Below are positions 48,985 through 57,949 of a DNA stretch of 64,000 nt, in pieces; positions within the stretch are counted from its first letter, which is position 1; each line of letters starts with the position of its first letter. The stretch is taken from the NCBI GenBank assembly GCA_039931065.1, contig JBDTSP010000003.1, forward strand, positions 186,001-250,000. Direction: 5' to 3'. The notes under the pieces are model-generated. The model did no database searches. It had not been told where the DNA came from and saw only the letters and a list, made by a program, of their open reading frames with translations. Source of the stretch: CADEED01 sp039931065. Its GTDB lineage: Bacteria; Pseudomonadota; Gammaproteobacteria; Steroidobacterales; Steroidobacteraceae. A program made the translations under genes and the position numbers.

Positions 48985-51900
48985 TCAGGGGCGATTCATC
49001 TTGTCCGTATTGACGAACTTGTCGCCCGCCATGCGCCGGACACTCACATAGAACACGGGCGCGAGCAAGACTCCCAGGATCGCGGCGAACACCATGCCGC
49101 CCGCCACTCCAGTACCGATGGCGCGGCGCGCATTGGCGCCCGCACCACTGGAGAACACCAGCGGCAGCACGCCTAATATGAACGCGAACGAAGTCATGAG
49201 GATGGGACGAAGTCGCAACCGCGCCGCCTCCATCACGGCTTCGTACAAGGCGACGCCTCTTTGTTGGGCAAGCAGCGCGAATTCCACGATGAGGATGGCG
49301 TTCTTGGCGGCCAGACCGATGATGGTGATCAGGCCGATCTTGAAGTACACGTCGTTCGACAAGCTGGTGGAACTGGCCGCCACAACGGCGCCGATGATGC
49401 CCACCGGCACCACCAGCAGTACCGCGATCGGTGTGGCCCAGCTTTCGTACAGCGCCGCCAGGCACAGGAAAACCACGAGGACGGTGAGCCCGATCAGCAA
49501 GGGCGCTTCGGCGCCGGCCCTGATCTCCTGCAGCGATTGGCCCGCCCAGTCGACCCCGAAACCCGGCGGCAGGTCCTCGGCGACGATGCGATTCATTTCC
49601 TGCATCGCCTCGCCCGAGCTGTAGCCGGGCGCGTTGGAGCCGACCACGTTCATGGCGGCAAAACCGTTGAAGCGCTGGATCGACGGAGGCGCCACCACCC
49701 ATTTCGACGATACGACGGAGGCCAGCGGCACCATTCCATCGCTCGTTGTCTCACCGCTCAGCACGTACGCGTTGTTCGCCGCGGCCGTCGAGGGTAGATA
49801 GAACCGGCTGAGCGAGTCCTCGCTCATGCGGAACTTGGCGTCCGCCTGCATCTGCACGCGCAACACGCGGCCCTGGTAGTAGAAATCGTTCACGTACACG
49901 GGCGCGAACATGAGCTGGATCGCGTTGTAGACGTCGTCGATCTTGAGCCCCATCGACTCCGCCTGCGCACGATCGAGCTTGAGCTCGAGGCGCGGCGCCG
50001 GCGCGAGGCCGTCGAAGCGCACACCCTGGACGATCTTGCTCTGCGCGGCCTTCGCCACCAGCGTGTTCTGCGCCGCGATCAGCGCATCGGTACCCAGGTT
50101 GCCGCGATCTTCGAGCCGCATGTCGAAGCCGCCAAAGTTGGACAAGCCGGTGATCACCGGCATGTTGACGAAGAACACGCCGCCGTCACGCTCGGTGCCC
50201 GATACGTTGCCATAGGCCCAGCCGATGAATTCCGCCGCGGTTTCCTTGCGGTCCTTCAACTCTTTCAGGCGAATGAAGAAAATGCCCGCGCTCTCGTCGC
50301 TGCCGCTGAATCCGAAGCCGGCGACCTCGAACACGGAATCGACCGCTTCCGATTTGCGGATTTTCTCGCCCACGCGACCCATCACTTCGCGGGTGCGCTG
50401 AATGGTGGCGCCTGGCGGCATCGCGACGATGCCGATGGCATACCCCTGGTCCTCGTCGGGCACGAATCCGCCCGGCACGCGCCAGAACAGGAATACCCCG
50501 ACCACGAACAGAACGACGACGCCCACCCAGGTCCAGAGCTTGTGGCGCAGCGTGAACCTCACGCCGGACAGGTAATGGTCCTGCGCCCAGTTGTAGCCGC
50601 GGTTGAACATCCCGAAGAACTTGTTCTCTTTCAGATGCTCGGGTCGCAACAGAGTGGCGCACAACGCCGGCGTCAGCGACAACGCGAGGAACGCCGAGAA
50701 CACCATCGAGATTGCGATCGTCAGCGCGAACTGCTGATAGATCACGCCCACCGAGCCCGACTGCATGGCGCTCGGAATGAACACGGCCGCAAGCACCAGC
50801 GAGATCGCGATGATCGGACTCGTGATCTGGTCCATTGCCTTGCGCGTCGCGTCGCGCGGCGAGAGATGTTCCTCGCGCATGAGGCGTTCGACGGATTCAA
50901 TGACGACGATGGCGTCGTCGACCACGATGCCGATGGCCAGCACCATGCCGAACAATGTGAGCTGGTTGATGGAGAAACCGAACATCTCCATTCCAATGAA
51001 CGCGCCCATCAGCGCAACCGGCACCACCAGCGTGGGAATCAACGTGGCGCGGAAGCTCTGCAGGAACACCAGCATCACGATGAATACCAGCACCACCGCC
51101 GCGCACAGCGTGAAGATGACTTCGTGGATGGCGTGCGTGATGAACGTGGTGGCATCGAGCGCGACGAACCACTCGACGCCGGGTGGAAAGGATTTCTGCA
51201 GCTCGTTCATGCGCGCCTTGACGGCGTCGGCCACGTCGAGCGCGTTGGCGCCGGGCAGCAGTGTCACGCCGAAGCCGCTCACCGCGCTGCTGTCGAGGCG
51301 CACGTCGAAGGCGTAGTCCTGCAGGCCGAGCTCGACGCGCGCGACGTCCTTGAGCCTGACGCTGGTGCCGTTCGGCTCCGTGCGCAGGATGACGTTTTCG
51401 AATTCTTCGATCGACCCGAAGCGGCCTTCCGCGCTCACCGGCGCGGTGATCTGCTGTTCGGGCAACGAGGGTGCGGAGCCGATCGCGCCGGTGGCGAACT
51501 GCACGTTCTGTGCGCGCACCGTCTGCAACACCTCGGCCGCGCTGATGCGGAAGCTGCGCAGCTTGTCCGGGTTCAACCAGATACGCATCGAATAGGAGGA
51601 ACCGAACTGGTTCGCCGCGCTCACGCCGGCGATGCGCTGGATCGGATCGAGGATCTGCGAGGAGACGATGTTGTTGAGTTCGGCTGAGGTGGCACTGCCG
51701 TTCGGCGAACGCACGCCCATTGCGAGGATGAAGCCTTCGTTCACCTTGGAAACCGACAGGCCCTGCACCACCACTTCGCTCGGCAGACGCGCCTCGGCGA
51801 GTTTCACGCGGTTCTGCGTCTGGAGCACCGCGACATCGGGATCGGTGCCGTTCTCGAACACCAGCGTGATGCCGGCGCTGCCGTTGGAATTCGACGACGA

Positions 51901-52140
51901 GGTGAAATACAGCAGCTTGTCGAGACCGGTGAGTTGCTGCTCGATGATCTGCGTGACGGTGCGCTCGATGGTGTCCGCGTTCGCGCCCGGGTATACGGCG
52001 TTGATCGACACCTGCGGTGGCGCGATGTCGGGATAGGCCGCCGCCGGCAGCCGCGTGACTGCGAGACCGCCCCCCAGCATGATGAGGATGGCGATGACCC
52101 AGGCCATCACCGGCCGGTCGATGAAATAATGCGGCAGCAC
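48985..52140 (-). CDS. RND multidrug efflux transporter (AcrB/MexB-like HAE1)
   Basis: The 1051-aa inner-membrane pump starts at a GTG. It has 12 expected membrane helices, two large periplasmic loops, and the proton-relay Asp pair in GIVVDDAIVVIESVERLM. The pattern PDIAPPQVSINAVYPGA, LQTQNRVKLAEARLP and the helix FFVGVFLFWRVPGGFVP region fit the hydrophobe/amphiphile exporter class. It starts 2 bases after the adaptor gene. No outer-membrane channel gene follows, so it must use a TolC-type protein encoded elsewhere. Confidence 0.96.
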   Translation of the reverse strand: MLPHYFIDRPVMAWVIAILIMLGGGLAVTRLPAAAYPDIAPPQVSINAVYPGANADTIERTVTQIIEQQLTGLDKLLYFTSSSNSNGSAGITLVFENGTDPDVAVLQTQNRVKLAEARLPSEVVVQGLSVSKVNEGFILAMGVRSPNGSATSAELNNIVSSQILDPIQRIAGVSAANQFGSSYSMRIWLNPDKLRSFRISAAEVLQTVRAQNVQFATGAIGSAPSLPEQQITAPVSAEGRFGSIEEFENVILRTEPNGTSVRLKDVARVELGLQDYAFDVRLDSSAVSGFGVTLLPGANALDVADAVKARMNELQKSFPPGVEWFVALDATTFITHAIHEVIFTLCAAVVLVFIVMLVFLQSFRATLIPTLVVPVALMGAFIGMEMFGFSINQLTLFGMVLAIGIVVDDAIVVIESVERLMREEHLSPRDATRKAMDQITSPIIAISLVLAAVFIPSAMQSGSVGVIYQQFALTIAISMVFSAFLALSLTPALCATLLRPEHLKENKFFGMFNRGYNWAQDHYLSGVRFTLRHKLWTWVGVVVLFVVGVFLFWRVPGGFVPDEDQGYAIGIVAMPPGATIQRTREVMGRVGEKIRKSEAVDSVFEVAGFGFSGSDESAGIFFIRLKELKDRKETAAEFIGWAYGNVSGTERDGGVFFVNMPVITGLSNFGGFDMRLEDRGNLGTDALIAAQNTLVAKAAQSKIVQGVRFDGLAPAPRLELKLDRAQAESMGLKIDDVYNAIQLMFAPVYVNDFYYQGRVLRVQMQADAKFRMSEDSLSRFYLPSTAAANNAYVLSGETTSDGMVPLASVVSSKWVVAPPSIQRFNGFAAMNVVGSNAPGYSSGEAMQEMNRIVAEDLPPGFGVDWAGQSLQEIRAGAEAPLLIGLTVLVVFLCLAALYESWATPIAVLLVVPVGIIGAVVAASSTSLSNDVYFKIGLITIIGLAAKNAILIVEFALLAQQRGVALYEAVMEAARLRLRPILMTSFAFILGVLPLVFSSGAGANARRAIGTGVAGGMVFAAILGVLLAPVFYVSVRRMAGDKFVNTDKMNRP

Positions 52141-52142
52141 GA

Positions 52143-53327
52143 TCAGCTACCTGAGGACTGGGCGGCAGGCGCCTCCGCCGGCGCGGCGGCGGGAGCCTCG
52201 GGCTTCGCTTCCGCCGGCACCGGCTTCACCATCATGCCCGGGCGCGCCATCTGGATCCCGGAGACGACGACCTGGTCGCCATCGGCGAGGCCACTGCTGA
52301 TGATCCAGTTCGCGCCGACCGTGCTCACAACGTCGACTCGTTTGGCGGAGACGGCGCCATCCTGCGCGGCAACCATTACGAACGAACCCTCACCATCGCG
52401 CTGCACGGCGAGTTGCGGCACTTCGTAGCCGCTCTTGAGGGTGCCCGCGGTGATGCGCACGGTGGTGTACATGCCCGGCAGCAACATGCGATCCGGATTC
52501 GGCATGCGCGCGCGGAACGCCACGGCGCCGGTGGTCGCATTGACGCTGTAGTCGGAGAAGTCGAGCGTGCCGACGTGCGGATACTCGCTGCCGTCGGCGC
52601 GGATGACGCGCACTTCGGCGGCGTTGCCGTGCGCGATCTCGACTGTCCCCGCGGCCTGTGCGCGTTGCAGCCGTTGGAAGTCGGACGCCGGCTGGTCGAA
52701 GAACACGTAGATCGGATCGACCTGTTCGACGGTAGTTAGCAGCGTGGCCTCGCCCTGCCCGACCAAGGCACCTTCGAGCACGCGCATCTGGCCGGCGCGG
52801 CCGGCTATCGGCGCGACGACGTTGGCGTACCCGAGGTTGATGCGCGCGGCCTGCACTTGGGCGCGCGCGGCGGCGGCCCCGGCGGCGCTCGAACGCTCGA
52901 GCGCTTCGGAATCGTCGAGCTGCATACGTGAGATGAGCTGCTGCTTGGTGAGTTCGCGGTTGCGGGTCGCGGCCACCTTGGCATTGGTGGCGTTGGCCTC
53001 GGCCTGCGCGAGGTTCGCACGGGCGACGGCGAGCTGTGCCTGGTATGGCGCCGGGTCGATCTGGATGAGCAACTGGCCTTCCTTGACCATGCTGCCTTCC
53101 TTATATAGGCGCTTCTGGACCACACCCGGGACGCGGGCGCGCACATCCGAGGCGCGCGTGGGCGCGAGGCGCGCGGAGGCCTCGCGAATCAGCGCCAGAG
53201 ACTTGGCGTGCACGACGATGACCCCGACTTCCGGAGGCGGCGGCGCACCTTGGGGCTGTTCGGCTCCGCAGGCGGCGAGAAACAAAGCGGCTAACGCCGC
53301 GGCAATCGGCGATGTCTTTTTGAGCAT
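52143..53327 (-). CDS. RND efflux periplasmic adaptor (AcrA/MexA-like)
   Basis: The 394-aa lipoprotein (lipobox LFLAACGAE) has the membrane-fusion layout: a barrel-sandwich hybrid (RVPGVVQKRLYKEGSMVKEG), a coiled-coil hairpin near residues 90-170, a lipoyl-like return (VVAPIAGRAGQMRVLEGAL), and a beta-barrel domain. It joins the RND pump to an outer-membrane channel. The pair forms a two-gene operon downstream of ureF with a 73-base gap. Confidence 0.94.
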   Translation of the reverse strand: MLKKTSPIAAALAALFLAACGAEQPQGAPPPPEVGVIVVHAKSLALIREASARLAPTRASDVRARVPGVVQKRLYKEGSMVKEGQLLIQIDPAPYQAQLAVARANLAQAEANATNAKVAATRNRELTKQQLISRMQLDDSEALERSSAAGAAAARAQVQAARINLGYANVVAPIAGRAGQMRVLEGALVGQGEATLLTTVEQVDPIYVFFDQPASDFQRLQRAQAAGTVEIAHGNAAEVRVIRADGSEYPHVGTLDFSDYSVNATTGAVAFRARMPNPDRMLLPGMYTTVRITAGTLKSGYEVPQLAVQRDGEGSFVMVAAQDGAVSAKRVDVVSTVGANWIISSGLADGDQVVVSGIQMARPGMMVKPVPAEAKPEAPAAAPAEAPAAQSSGS

Positions 53328-53399
53328 GTTTTTTTTTGGAGCCGGGGGTTGAAGTCTGCGCCGGCCAAGGGGCGCGATTCTATCCCACGAAAGGGGTAG

Positions 53400-54170
53400 T
53401 CACGACCGAAACAGTCGCGAGTATTGCGTTTCGTGGCGGCCACTTGCCACCGATTGCAAAGCCGTGGAAATCCCGATATCGGAATCCAGTACTTCCATCG
53501 CTTGGGCACTGTATGAGGCCAGCCGTCGGTTGAGCGAATGCAGCATGCGTTGCCCGGCGCTCTGCCCCAAGGGCACCAGCTTCACCGCGGCCAGCACCTG
53601 ATTTTCCGCCCAGGCCCAGGAATACGTCTGCAACGCGGCCAAGGGATCGATGTACCAGCGAGCGCAGGCGAAGCCGAATGCGGTCGCGTGGGTCACGGCT
53701 TCGCGAATGTTAGGGGCGTTGAGCGGAAACAGCTCGGTGGTGAGCTCGAGCTCGGCCAGCACGCGCAGCAGCGCCGCGCCCAGGTGGTGATCCTCGAGGC
53801 GCAATTCCTCGGTCTCGCGGCAGGCGATCAGAAATGCATTCCAGCGCAGGACGCCGGCGTGATCGGCGTGAGTCCAGGCCGTGTGCAGGCGATGCAGCAC
53901 GGGCAAGTCGAGGGTCGCGAGGCTCGATTGGGCGATGCCGCCTATCCACTCGAGCGCGCCCGCCTCGTCGCGTACCCAGCCGGTGTCGACGGCGTACTCC
54001 AGTCCCTGGGAAAAATGGAAGGCGCCGATCGGCAACGCCGGGCTCGCCAGATGCAGCAGTCTGAATAGTTGTGGGACGTCGGCGACGGACGCGGCGGGCC
54101 GTTCGGCCGGCGGCGGCGCGTCAAGCGTGCGGGTGCGAATGCGAGTGCGTCGCGGCCGAGACATACGCAC
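53400..54170 (-). CDS. ureF: Urease accessory protein UreF
   Basis: The 256-aa helical protein matches UreF: LFRLLHLASPALPIGAFHFS, QGLEYAVDTGWV, ACRETEELRLEDHHLG and the C-terminal SYSAQAMEVLDSDIG. UreF works with UreD and UreG to deliver nickel to apo-urease. The start overlaps ureE by 50 bases; ATG 54170 and 54164 are both possible, and shorter starts lack a good codon. It is the last ure gene here, and no ureG follows. Confidence 0.93.
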   Translation of the reverse strand: MRMSRPRRTRIRTRTLDAPPPAERPAASVADVPQLFRLLHLASPALPIGAFHFSQGLEYAVDTGWVRDEAGALEWIGGIAQSSLATLDLPVLHRLHTAWTHADHAGVLRWNAFLIACRETEELRLEDHHLGAALLRVLAELELTTELFPLNAPNIREAVTHATAFGFACARWYIDPLAALQTYSWAWAENQVLAAVKLVPLGQSAGQRMLHSLNRRLASYSAQAMEVLDSDIGISTALQSVASGRHETQYSRLFRS

Positions 54171-54588
54171 CCCCTTCGGGTTCGAACGGCGCCTGCTCGA
54201 CGATCACTTCCAGGCCAAAGCCCCGCAGCATGTCGTCGAGCACATGGTCGTGCTGGTAACGCAGCCAGCCGGTCCCGATCTCGAGCGCAACGTGGCGATT
54301 ACCGAGGTGGTAACAGGCGCGCGCGAGCATCGACGGGTTGACGGTGTGCACCGTGGAGACGGTTTCCGTGGCGGCGCGCACCTCGACCACGCGGCCATCG
54401 TCGGCCAGCAGCAGATCGCCGTTGCGCAGCACCGAACCGCGTTCGAGGAACAGCCCCGCCTCCTCGCCGTTGTCGAACGTGACGCGCAGCCGGCTCTTGG
54501 CACGATCGCCGAAAGGCAGCACGAGCTTGAGCTCCGCGGCACGCGGGTGGTCGGTGGAGCCGTCGATCTTGAGCGCGATTTTCAGCAT
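54121..54588 (-). CDS. ureE: Urease accessory protein UreE (nickel chaperone)
   Basis: The 155-aa protein has the UreE N-terminal peptide-binding part (RLRVTFDNGEEAGLFLERG) and metal-binding part (ARACYHLGNRHVALEIG, RYQHDHVLDDMLRGFGL). The His-rich tail SAATHSHSHPHA gives extra nickel binding. UreE delivers Ni(II) to the UreDFG complex. A repeat unit lies upstream, between it and ureC. Confidence 0.93.
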   Translation of the reverse strand: MLKIALKIDGSTDHPRAAELKLVLPFGDRAKSRLRVTFDNGEEAGLFLERGSVLRNGDLLLADDGRVVEVRAATETVSTVHTVNPSMLARACYHLGNRHVALEIGTGWLRYQHDHVLDDMLRGFGLEVIVEQAPFEPEGGAYVSAATHSHSHPHA

Positions 54589-54599
54589 GATGAATCAAC

Positions 54600-54655
54600 A
54601 TCGGGGACTGCCCCCATTTTCCGTCCTGGGAAAACCGGGGACTGTCCCCCTTCAT
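54600..54655. repeat. GGGGAC-type repeat unit between ureE and ureC
   Basis: Two GGGGACTG(C/T)CCCC palindromes (about 54603-54616 and 54637-54650) are spaced by CATTTTCCGTCCTGGGAAAA. The unit is related to those at 46019-46083 and in ureD. It fills most of the 95-base intergenic gap and may fold as two hairpins in the operon transcript. Confidence 0.75.
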
Positions 54656-54683
54656 ACCCGACGGTGAATTGCACGGTTCCTTC

Positions 54684-56387
54684 CTAAAACAAAAAGTATC
54701 GTTGGGCCAACGGCAGCACGGTCGCCGGCTGACAGCGCAGCAGCTCGCCGTCGGCGCGCACTTCGTAGGTCTGCGAATCGACCTCGATCTTCGGCTGATA
54801 GTCGTTGTGGATCAGATCCTTCTTGCGGACGGCGCGGGTGTTCCTGACCGCCACCAGCCGTTTGCGCAGCCCTAACTTCTCCGCCATTCCGTGGTCGAGT
54901 CCGGCCTGTGACACGAAACTCACGCAGGTGGCATGTCGCGCGCCACCCAGCGCCCCGAACATCGGCCGGAAGTGCACGGGCTGCGGCGTGGGGATCGACG
55001 CATTCGGATCGCCCATCGGCGCGGCGACGATCATGCCGCCTTTGATCACCAGCGCGGTCTTGGCACCGAAGAACGCAGGCTTCCACAACACGATGTCCGC
55101 GAGCTTGCCCTTCTCGATCGAACCCACCTCGTGCGAGATTCCATGCGTGATCGCGGGATTGATCGTGTACTTCGCGACGTAACGCCGTACGCGGAAATTG
55201 TCGTTGCGGGCGCAGTCCGATGACAACGGCCCGCGTTGCACCTTCATCTTGTGCGCGGTCTGCCAGGTACGCGTAATCACTTCACCGATGCGCCCCATCG
55301 CCTGCGAATCGGACGAGATCATCGACATCGCGCCCAAGTCGTGCAGGATGTCCTCCGCCGCGATCGTCTCCCGGCGAATACGCGACTCGGCGAACGCAAC
55401 GTCCTCGGCAATGCCGGGATCGAGGTGATGACACACCATCAACATGTCGAGATGTTCATCGACCGTGTTGACGGTGTACGGCCGAGTCGGATTCGTCGAG
55501 GACGGCAACACGTTGCTCTCGCCGCAGGCCTTGATGATGTCGGGCGCGTGTCCGCCGCCCGCACCCTCGGTGTGATAGGTGTGGATCGCGCGGCCCTTGA
55601 ATGCGGCCAGCGTGTCTTCGAGGAAACCCGATTCGTTCAACGTGTCGGTGTGAATTGCGACCTGGATATCGTACCGCTCGGCGACGTTCAGACAATTGTC
55701 GATCGCGGCCGGCGTCGTGCCCCAGTCTTCGTGCAGCTTCAAACCCATGACGCCCGCCTCGACCTGCTCGTTCAACGGCAGCGGCAGACTCGCATTGCCC
55801 TTGCCTAACAACCCGAAATTGATCGGCAGATCTTCCAGCGCCTGGTACATGCGGCCGATGTACCACGGCCCCGGTGTACACGTGGTCGCACTGGTGCCGG
55901 CCGCGGGGCCGGTGCCGCCGCCGATCATCGTGGTGATACCCGACATCATCGCGTCATCGACCTGTTGCGGGCAGATGAAGTGGATGTGCGAGTCGATGCC
56001 ACCGGCGGTGGCGATCAGCCCCTCACCCGCGATGATCTCCGTGCCCGCACCGATGACGATGTCGACGCCGGGCTGCACGTCGGGATTTCCCGCCTTGCCA
56101 ATGCCCGCGATGCGGCCGTCCTTCAAGCCGATGTCCGCCTTGACGATGCCCCAGTGATCGACGATCAGCGCGTTGGTGATTACGGTGTCGGCGACTTCCG
56201 CGGCGCCGCGCTGGCCCTGGCCCATGCCATCCCTGATCACCTTGCCGCCGCCGAATTTGACCTCTTCGCCGTAGATGGTGTGGTCGCGCTCGACCTCGAC
56301 GATCAACTCGGTATCGCCGAGTCGCACGCGGTCGCCGGTGGTCGGGCCGTACATTTCCGCGTAAGCGCGGCGCTCCACCCGGGTCAT
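54684..56387 (-). CDS. ureC: Urease alpha subunit (catalytic)
   Basis: The 567-aa nickel enzyme hydrolyses urea to ammonia and carbamate. Active-site blocks: HIHFICPQQVDDAMMSGITT (two nickel His), GLKLHEDWG (carbamylated Lys), VAIHTDTLNESGF and HTYHTEGAGGGHAPDII (nickel His), MVCHHLDPGIAEDVAFAESR (flap with Cys/His) and MSMISSDSQAMGRIGEV (nickel Asp). Length matches. It follows ureB with 10 bases between. Confidence 0.98.
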   Translation of the reverse strand: MTRVERRAYAEMYGPTTGDRVRLGDTELIVEVERDHTIYGEEVKFGGGKVIRDGMGQGQRGAAEVADTVITNALIVDHWGIVKADIGLKDGRIAGIGKAGNPDVQPGVDIVIGAGTEIIAGEGLIATAGGIDSHIHFICPQQVDDAMMSGITTMIGGGTGPAAGTSATTCTPGPWYIGRMYQALEDLPINFGLLGKGNASLPLPLNEQVEAGVMGLKLHEDWGTTPAAIDNCLNVAERYDIQVAIHTDTLNESGFLEDTLAAFKGRAIHTYHTEGAGGGHAPDIIKACGESNVLPSSTNPTRPYTVNTVDEHLDMLMVCHHLDPGIAEDVAFAESRIRRETIAAEDILHDLGAMSMISSDSQAMGRIGEVITRTWQTAHKMKVQRGPLSSDCARNDNFRVRRYVAKYTINPAITHGISHEVGSIEKGKLADIVLWKPAFFGAKTALVIKGGMIVAAPMGDPNASIPTPQPVHFRPMFGALGGARHATCVSFVSQAGLDHGMAEKLGLRKRLVAVRNTRAVRKKDLIHNDYQPKIEVDSQTYEVRADGELLRCQPATVLPLAQRYFLF

Positions 56388-56397
56388 GAAAAGTGAT

Positions 56398-56706
56398 TCA
56401 TGGCAGGCGGCCCATGACCTGGCCGTCGAACCCGTACACGACCCGATCGCCGGCGAAGGCCACCAACTCGACCTCGCGCTCCTGCCCGGGCTCGAAGCGC
56501 ACCGCGGTGCCGGCGGCGATGTTCAGGCGGAAGCCGCGCGTCGCCGCGCGCTCGAAGCGCAGCGCCCGGTTGGTCTCGAAGAAGTGGTAGTGCGATCCCA
56601 CCTGGATGGGCCGATCGCCGCTGTTCGCGACGTTCACCTTCAACGTCGCGCGGCCAACGTTGAGTTCAATGCTTCCTGGTTCGCAGAATATTTCACCCGG
56701 GTTCAT
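56398..56706 (-). CDS. ureB: Urease beta subunit
   Basis: The 102-aa product matches UreB: NPGEIFCEPGSIELNVGR, ANSGDRPIQVGSHYHFFETN, RALRFERAATRGFRLNIA and GTAVRFEPGQEREVELVAFA. It builds the (UreABC)3 urease core. It lies between ureA and ureC. Confidence 0.97.
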   Translation of the reverse strand: MNPGEIFCEPGSIELNVGRATLKVNVANSGDRPIQVGSHYHFFETNRALRFERAATRGFRLNIAAGTAVRFEPGQEREVELVAFAGDRVVYGFDGQVMGRLP

Positions 56707-56715
56707 GTGTGCCTT

Positions 56716-57018
56716 CTACGGAATCGGGTCATGAACAGTGACCAGCTTGGTGCCGTCGGGAAACGTCGCCTCGACCTGCACTTCCGGAATCATCCCGGGA
56801 ACGCCATCCATCACATCGTTGCGGGACAGGATGGTCGTGCCGAAGCTCATGAGTTCCGCGACCGTACGGCCATCACGCGCGCCTTCGAGGATGGCGGCGG
56901 AGATGAGTGCGACCGCCTCCGGGTAGTTGAGCTTCAACCCACGCGCCTTGCGCCGCTCGGCGACCAGACCTGCGGTGAAGATGAGTAGTTTGTCTTTCTC
57001 TCGCGGTGTCAGTTCCAT
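56716..57018 (-). CDS. ureA: Urease gamma subunit
   Basis: The 100-aa protein begins MELTPREKDKLLIFTAGLVA and has ARGLKLNYPEAVALISAAIL and GARDGRTVAELMSFGTTILS, as in UreA. It is a structural part of the urease trimer. It starts 4 bases after ureD. Confidence 0.97.
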   Translation of the reverse strand: MELTPREKDKLLIFTAGLVAERRKARGLKLNYPEAVALISAAILEGARDGRTVAELMSFGTTILSRNDVMDGVPGMIPEVQVEATFPDGTKLVTVHDPIP

Positions 57019-57022
57019 GGAG

Positions 57023-57949
57023 TCACGTCGCCCAGATGCGCGGCAGGACGGCTGCGCGACCGATCACGGCCGGTCGCAGCAGCTGCCACGCTGCGATGAA
57101 GAGTTTCCGCACGGCCTCGGCCTGGGGCGCCAGCGCGCGCAACACCAGTACGCCGTCGACCCGCGAGACAGCGGCCAGCGGCAGATCCGCGACCAGTGTC
57201 CGTATGGCATCGACATCCGCGCCGGTCGCCGGCGTGGCCAGCAAAGTGCCGATGGCTTCCTGCCTTGCCAGGCCCCACGCCGCGCCGCGCGCCGGTGATT
57301 CTCCGGCCAGGCGCAGGCGATCGATGAATACCGGCCGGTTCGCGCGCGCGGTGCCAGGCGCGAGCAGATCGATGGGCCCGGAGGACGATCGCCACAACTC
57401 GAGGTCGAGCCGCAGTTTTCCCGTATCGAAGGGTTCGCCGCGTGCCGGTAATCCGAGGCAGGCGATTTCCCAGCCGATGAAGCGCGATTCCGCGTCGAGC
57501 TGGATGCGCGTCGCGGTGCGCACGGCCGCGCCGCGATAGAAGATGTTCTCCTGCGGCAGCCACTCGAGCGTCGCGCCGGCCGCGCGCAGCTCCTGCGTCT
57601 GCGAGGAACTGCGTCCATCGCAGCGGTAGAACTTGGTGGCCGCCGGCGTCGTGATCAGCGCATGCGCGCCTGGATCCAGTTGCGCATCGATGCGCAGCTC
57701 GTCGCCGCCGACGACACCCCCCGGCGGGTGCACCAGGTAGACGTGGCAGGGATCGCCTTCCGGATAAAACGGCCGCTGCACGACCAGCGGTCCGCGATGG
57801 GAACGCTCGACCAGTCGCGTCTTGCCAGAGCCAGGTCCGCCCCCTTTTGCTAGCCAATGGGGACTGTCCCCATTTTCCGCATTGAATCTCAGGCGGAGGT
57901 CGGCTTGCCAGCCGGGTGTGTCGCTGAGTGCGGCGGTCTCCATGGGCAT
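57023..57949 (-). CDS. ureD: Urease accessory protein UreD with in-frame repeat insertion
   Basis: The 308-aa protein scaffolds UreF and UreG on urease. Typical UreD blocks are present: VERSHRGPLVVQRPFYPEG, VYLVHPPGGVVGGDELRI, ITTPAATKFYRCDG and LEWLPQENIFYRGA. Between residues about 24 and 41 the stretch ENGDSPHWLAKGGGPGSG is not in family members: it is the translated copy of a GGGGAC repeat unit (57838-57880), inserted in frame. The start ATG at 57949 overlaps the urtE stop by one base (TGATG), linking it to the urt genes. Confidence 0.93.
   Translation of the reverse strand: MPMETAALSDTPGWQADLRLRFNAENGDSPHWLAKGGGPGSGKTRLVERSHRGPLVVQRPFYPEGDPCHVYLVHPPGGVVGGDELRIDAQLDPGAHALITTPAATKFYRCDGRSSSQTQELRAAGATLEWLPQENIFYRGAAVRTATRIQLDAESRFIGWEIACLGLPARGEPFDTGKLRLDLELWRSSSGPIDLLAPGTARANRPVFIDRLRLAGESPARGAAWGLARQEAIGTLLATPATGADVDAIRTLVADLPLAAVSRVDGVLVLRALAPQAEAVRKLFIAAWQLLRPAVIGRAAVLPRIWAT
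57838..57880. repeat. GGGGAC-type repeat unit inside ureD
   Basis: The unit reads CCCCCTTTTGCTAGCCAATG then GGGACTGTCCCCATTTTC and differs from the copy at 46048-46083 at only a few positions. It keeps the ureD frame open and codes for part of the 18-residue insertion. Confidence 0.8.

Noticed and set aside
50542..51687. A 381-codon plus-strand open frame opposite the RND pump gene
   Set aside because: It has His/Arg/Asp-rich composition with no domain and lies wholly within a well-conserved gene on the other strand.
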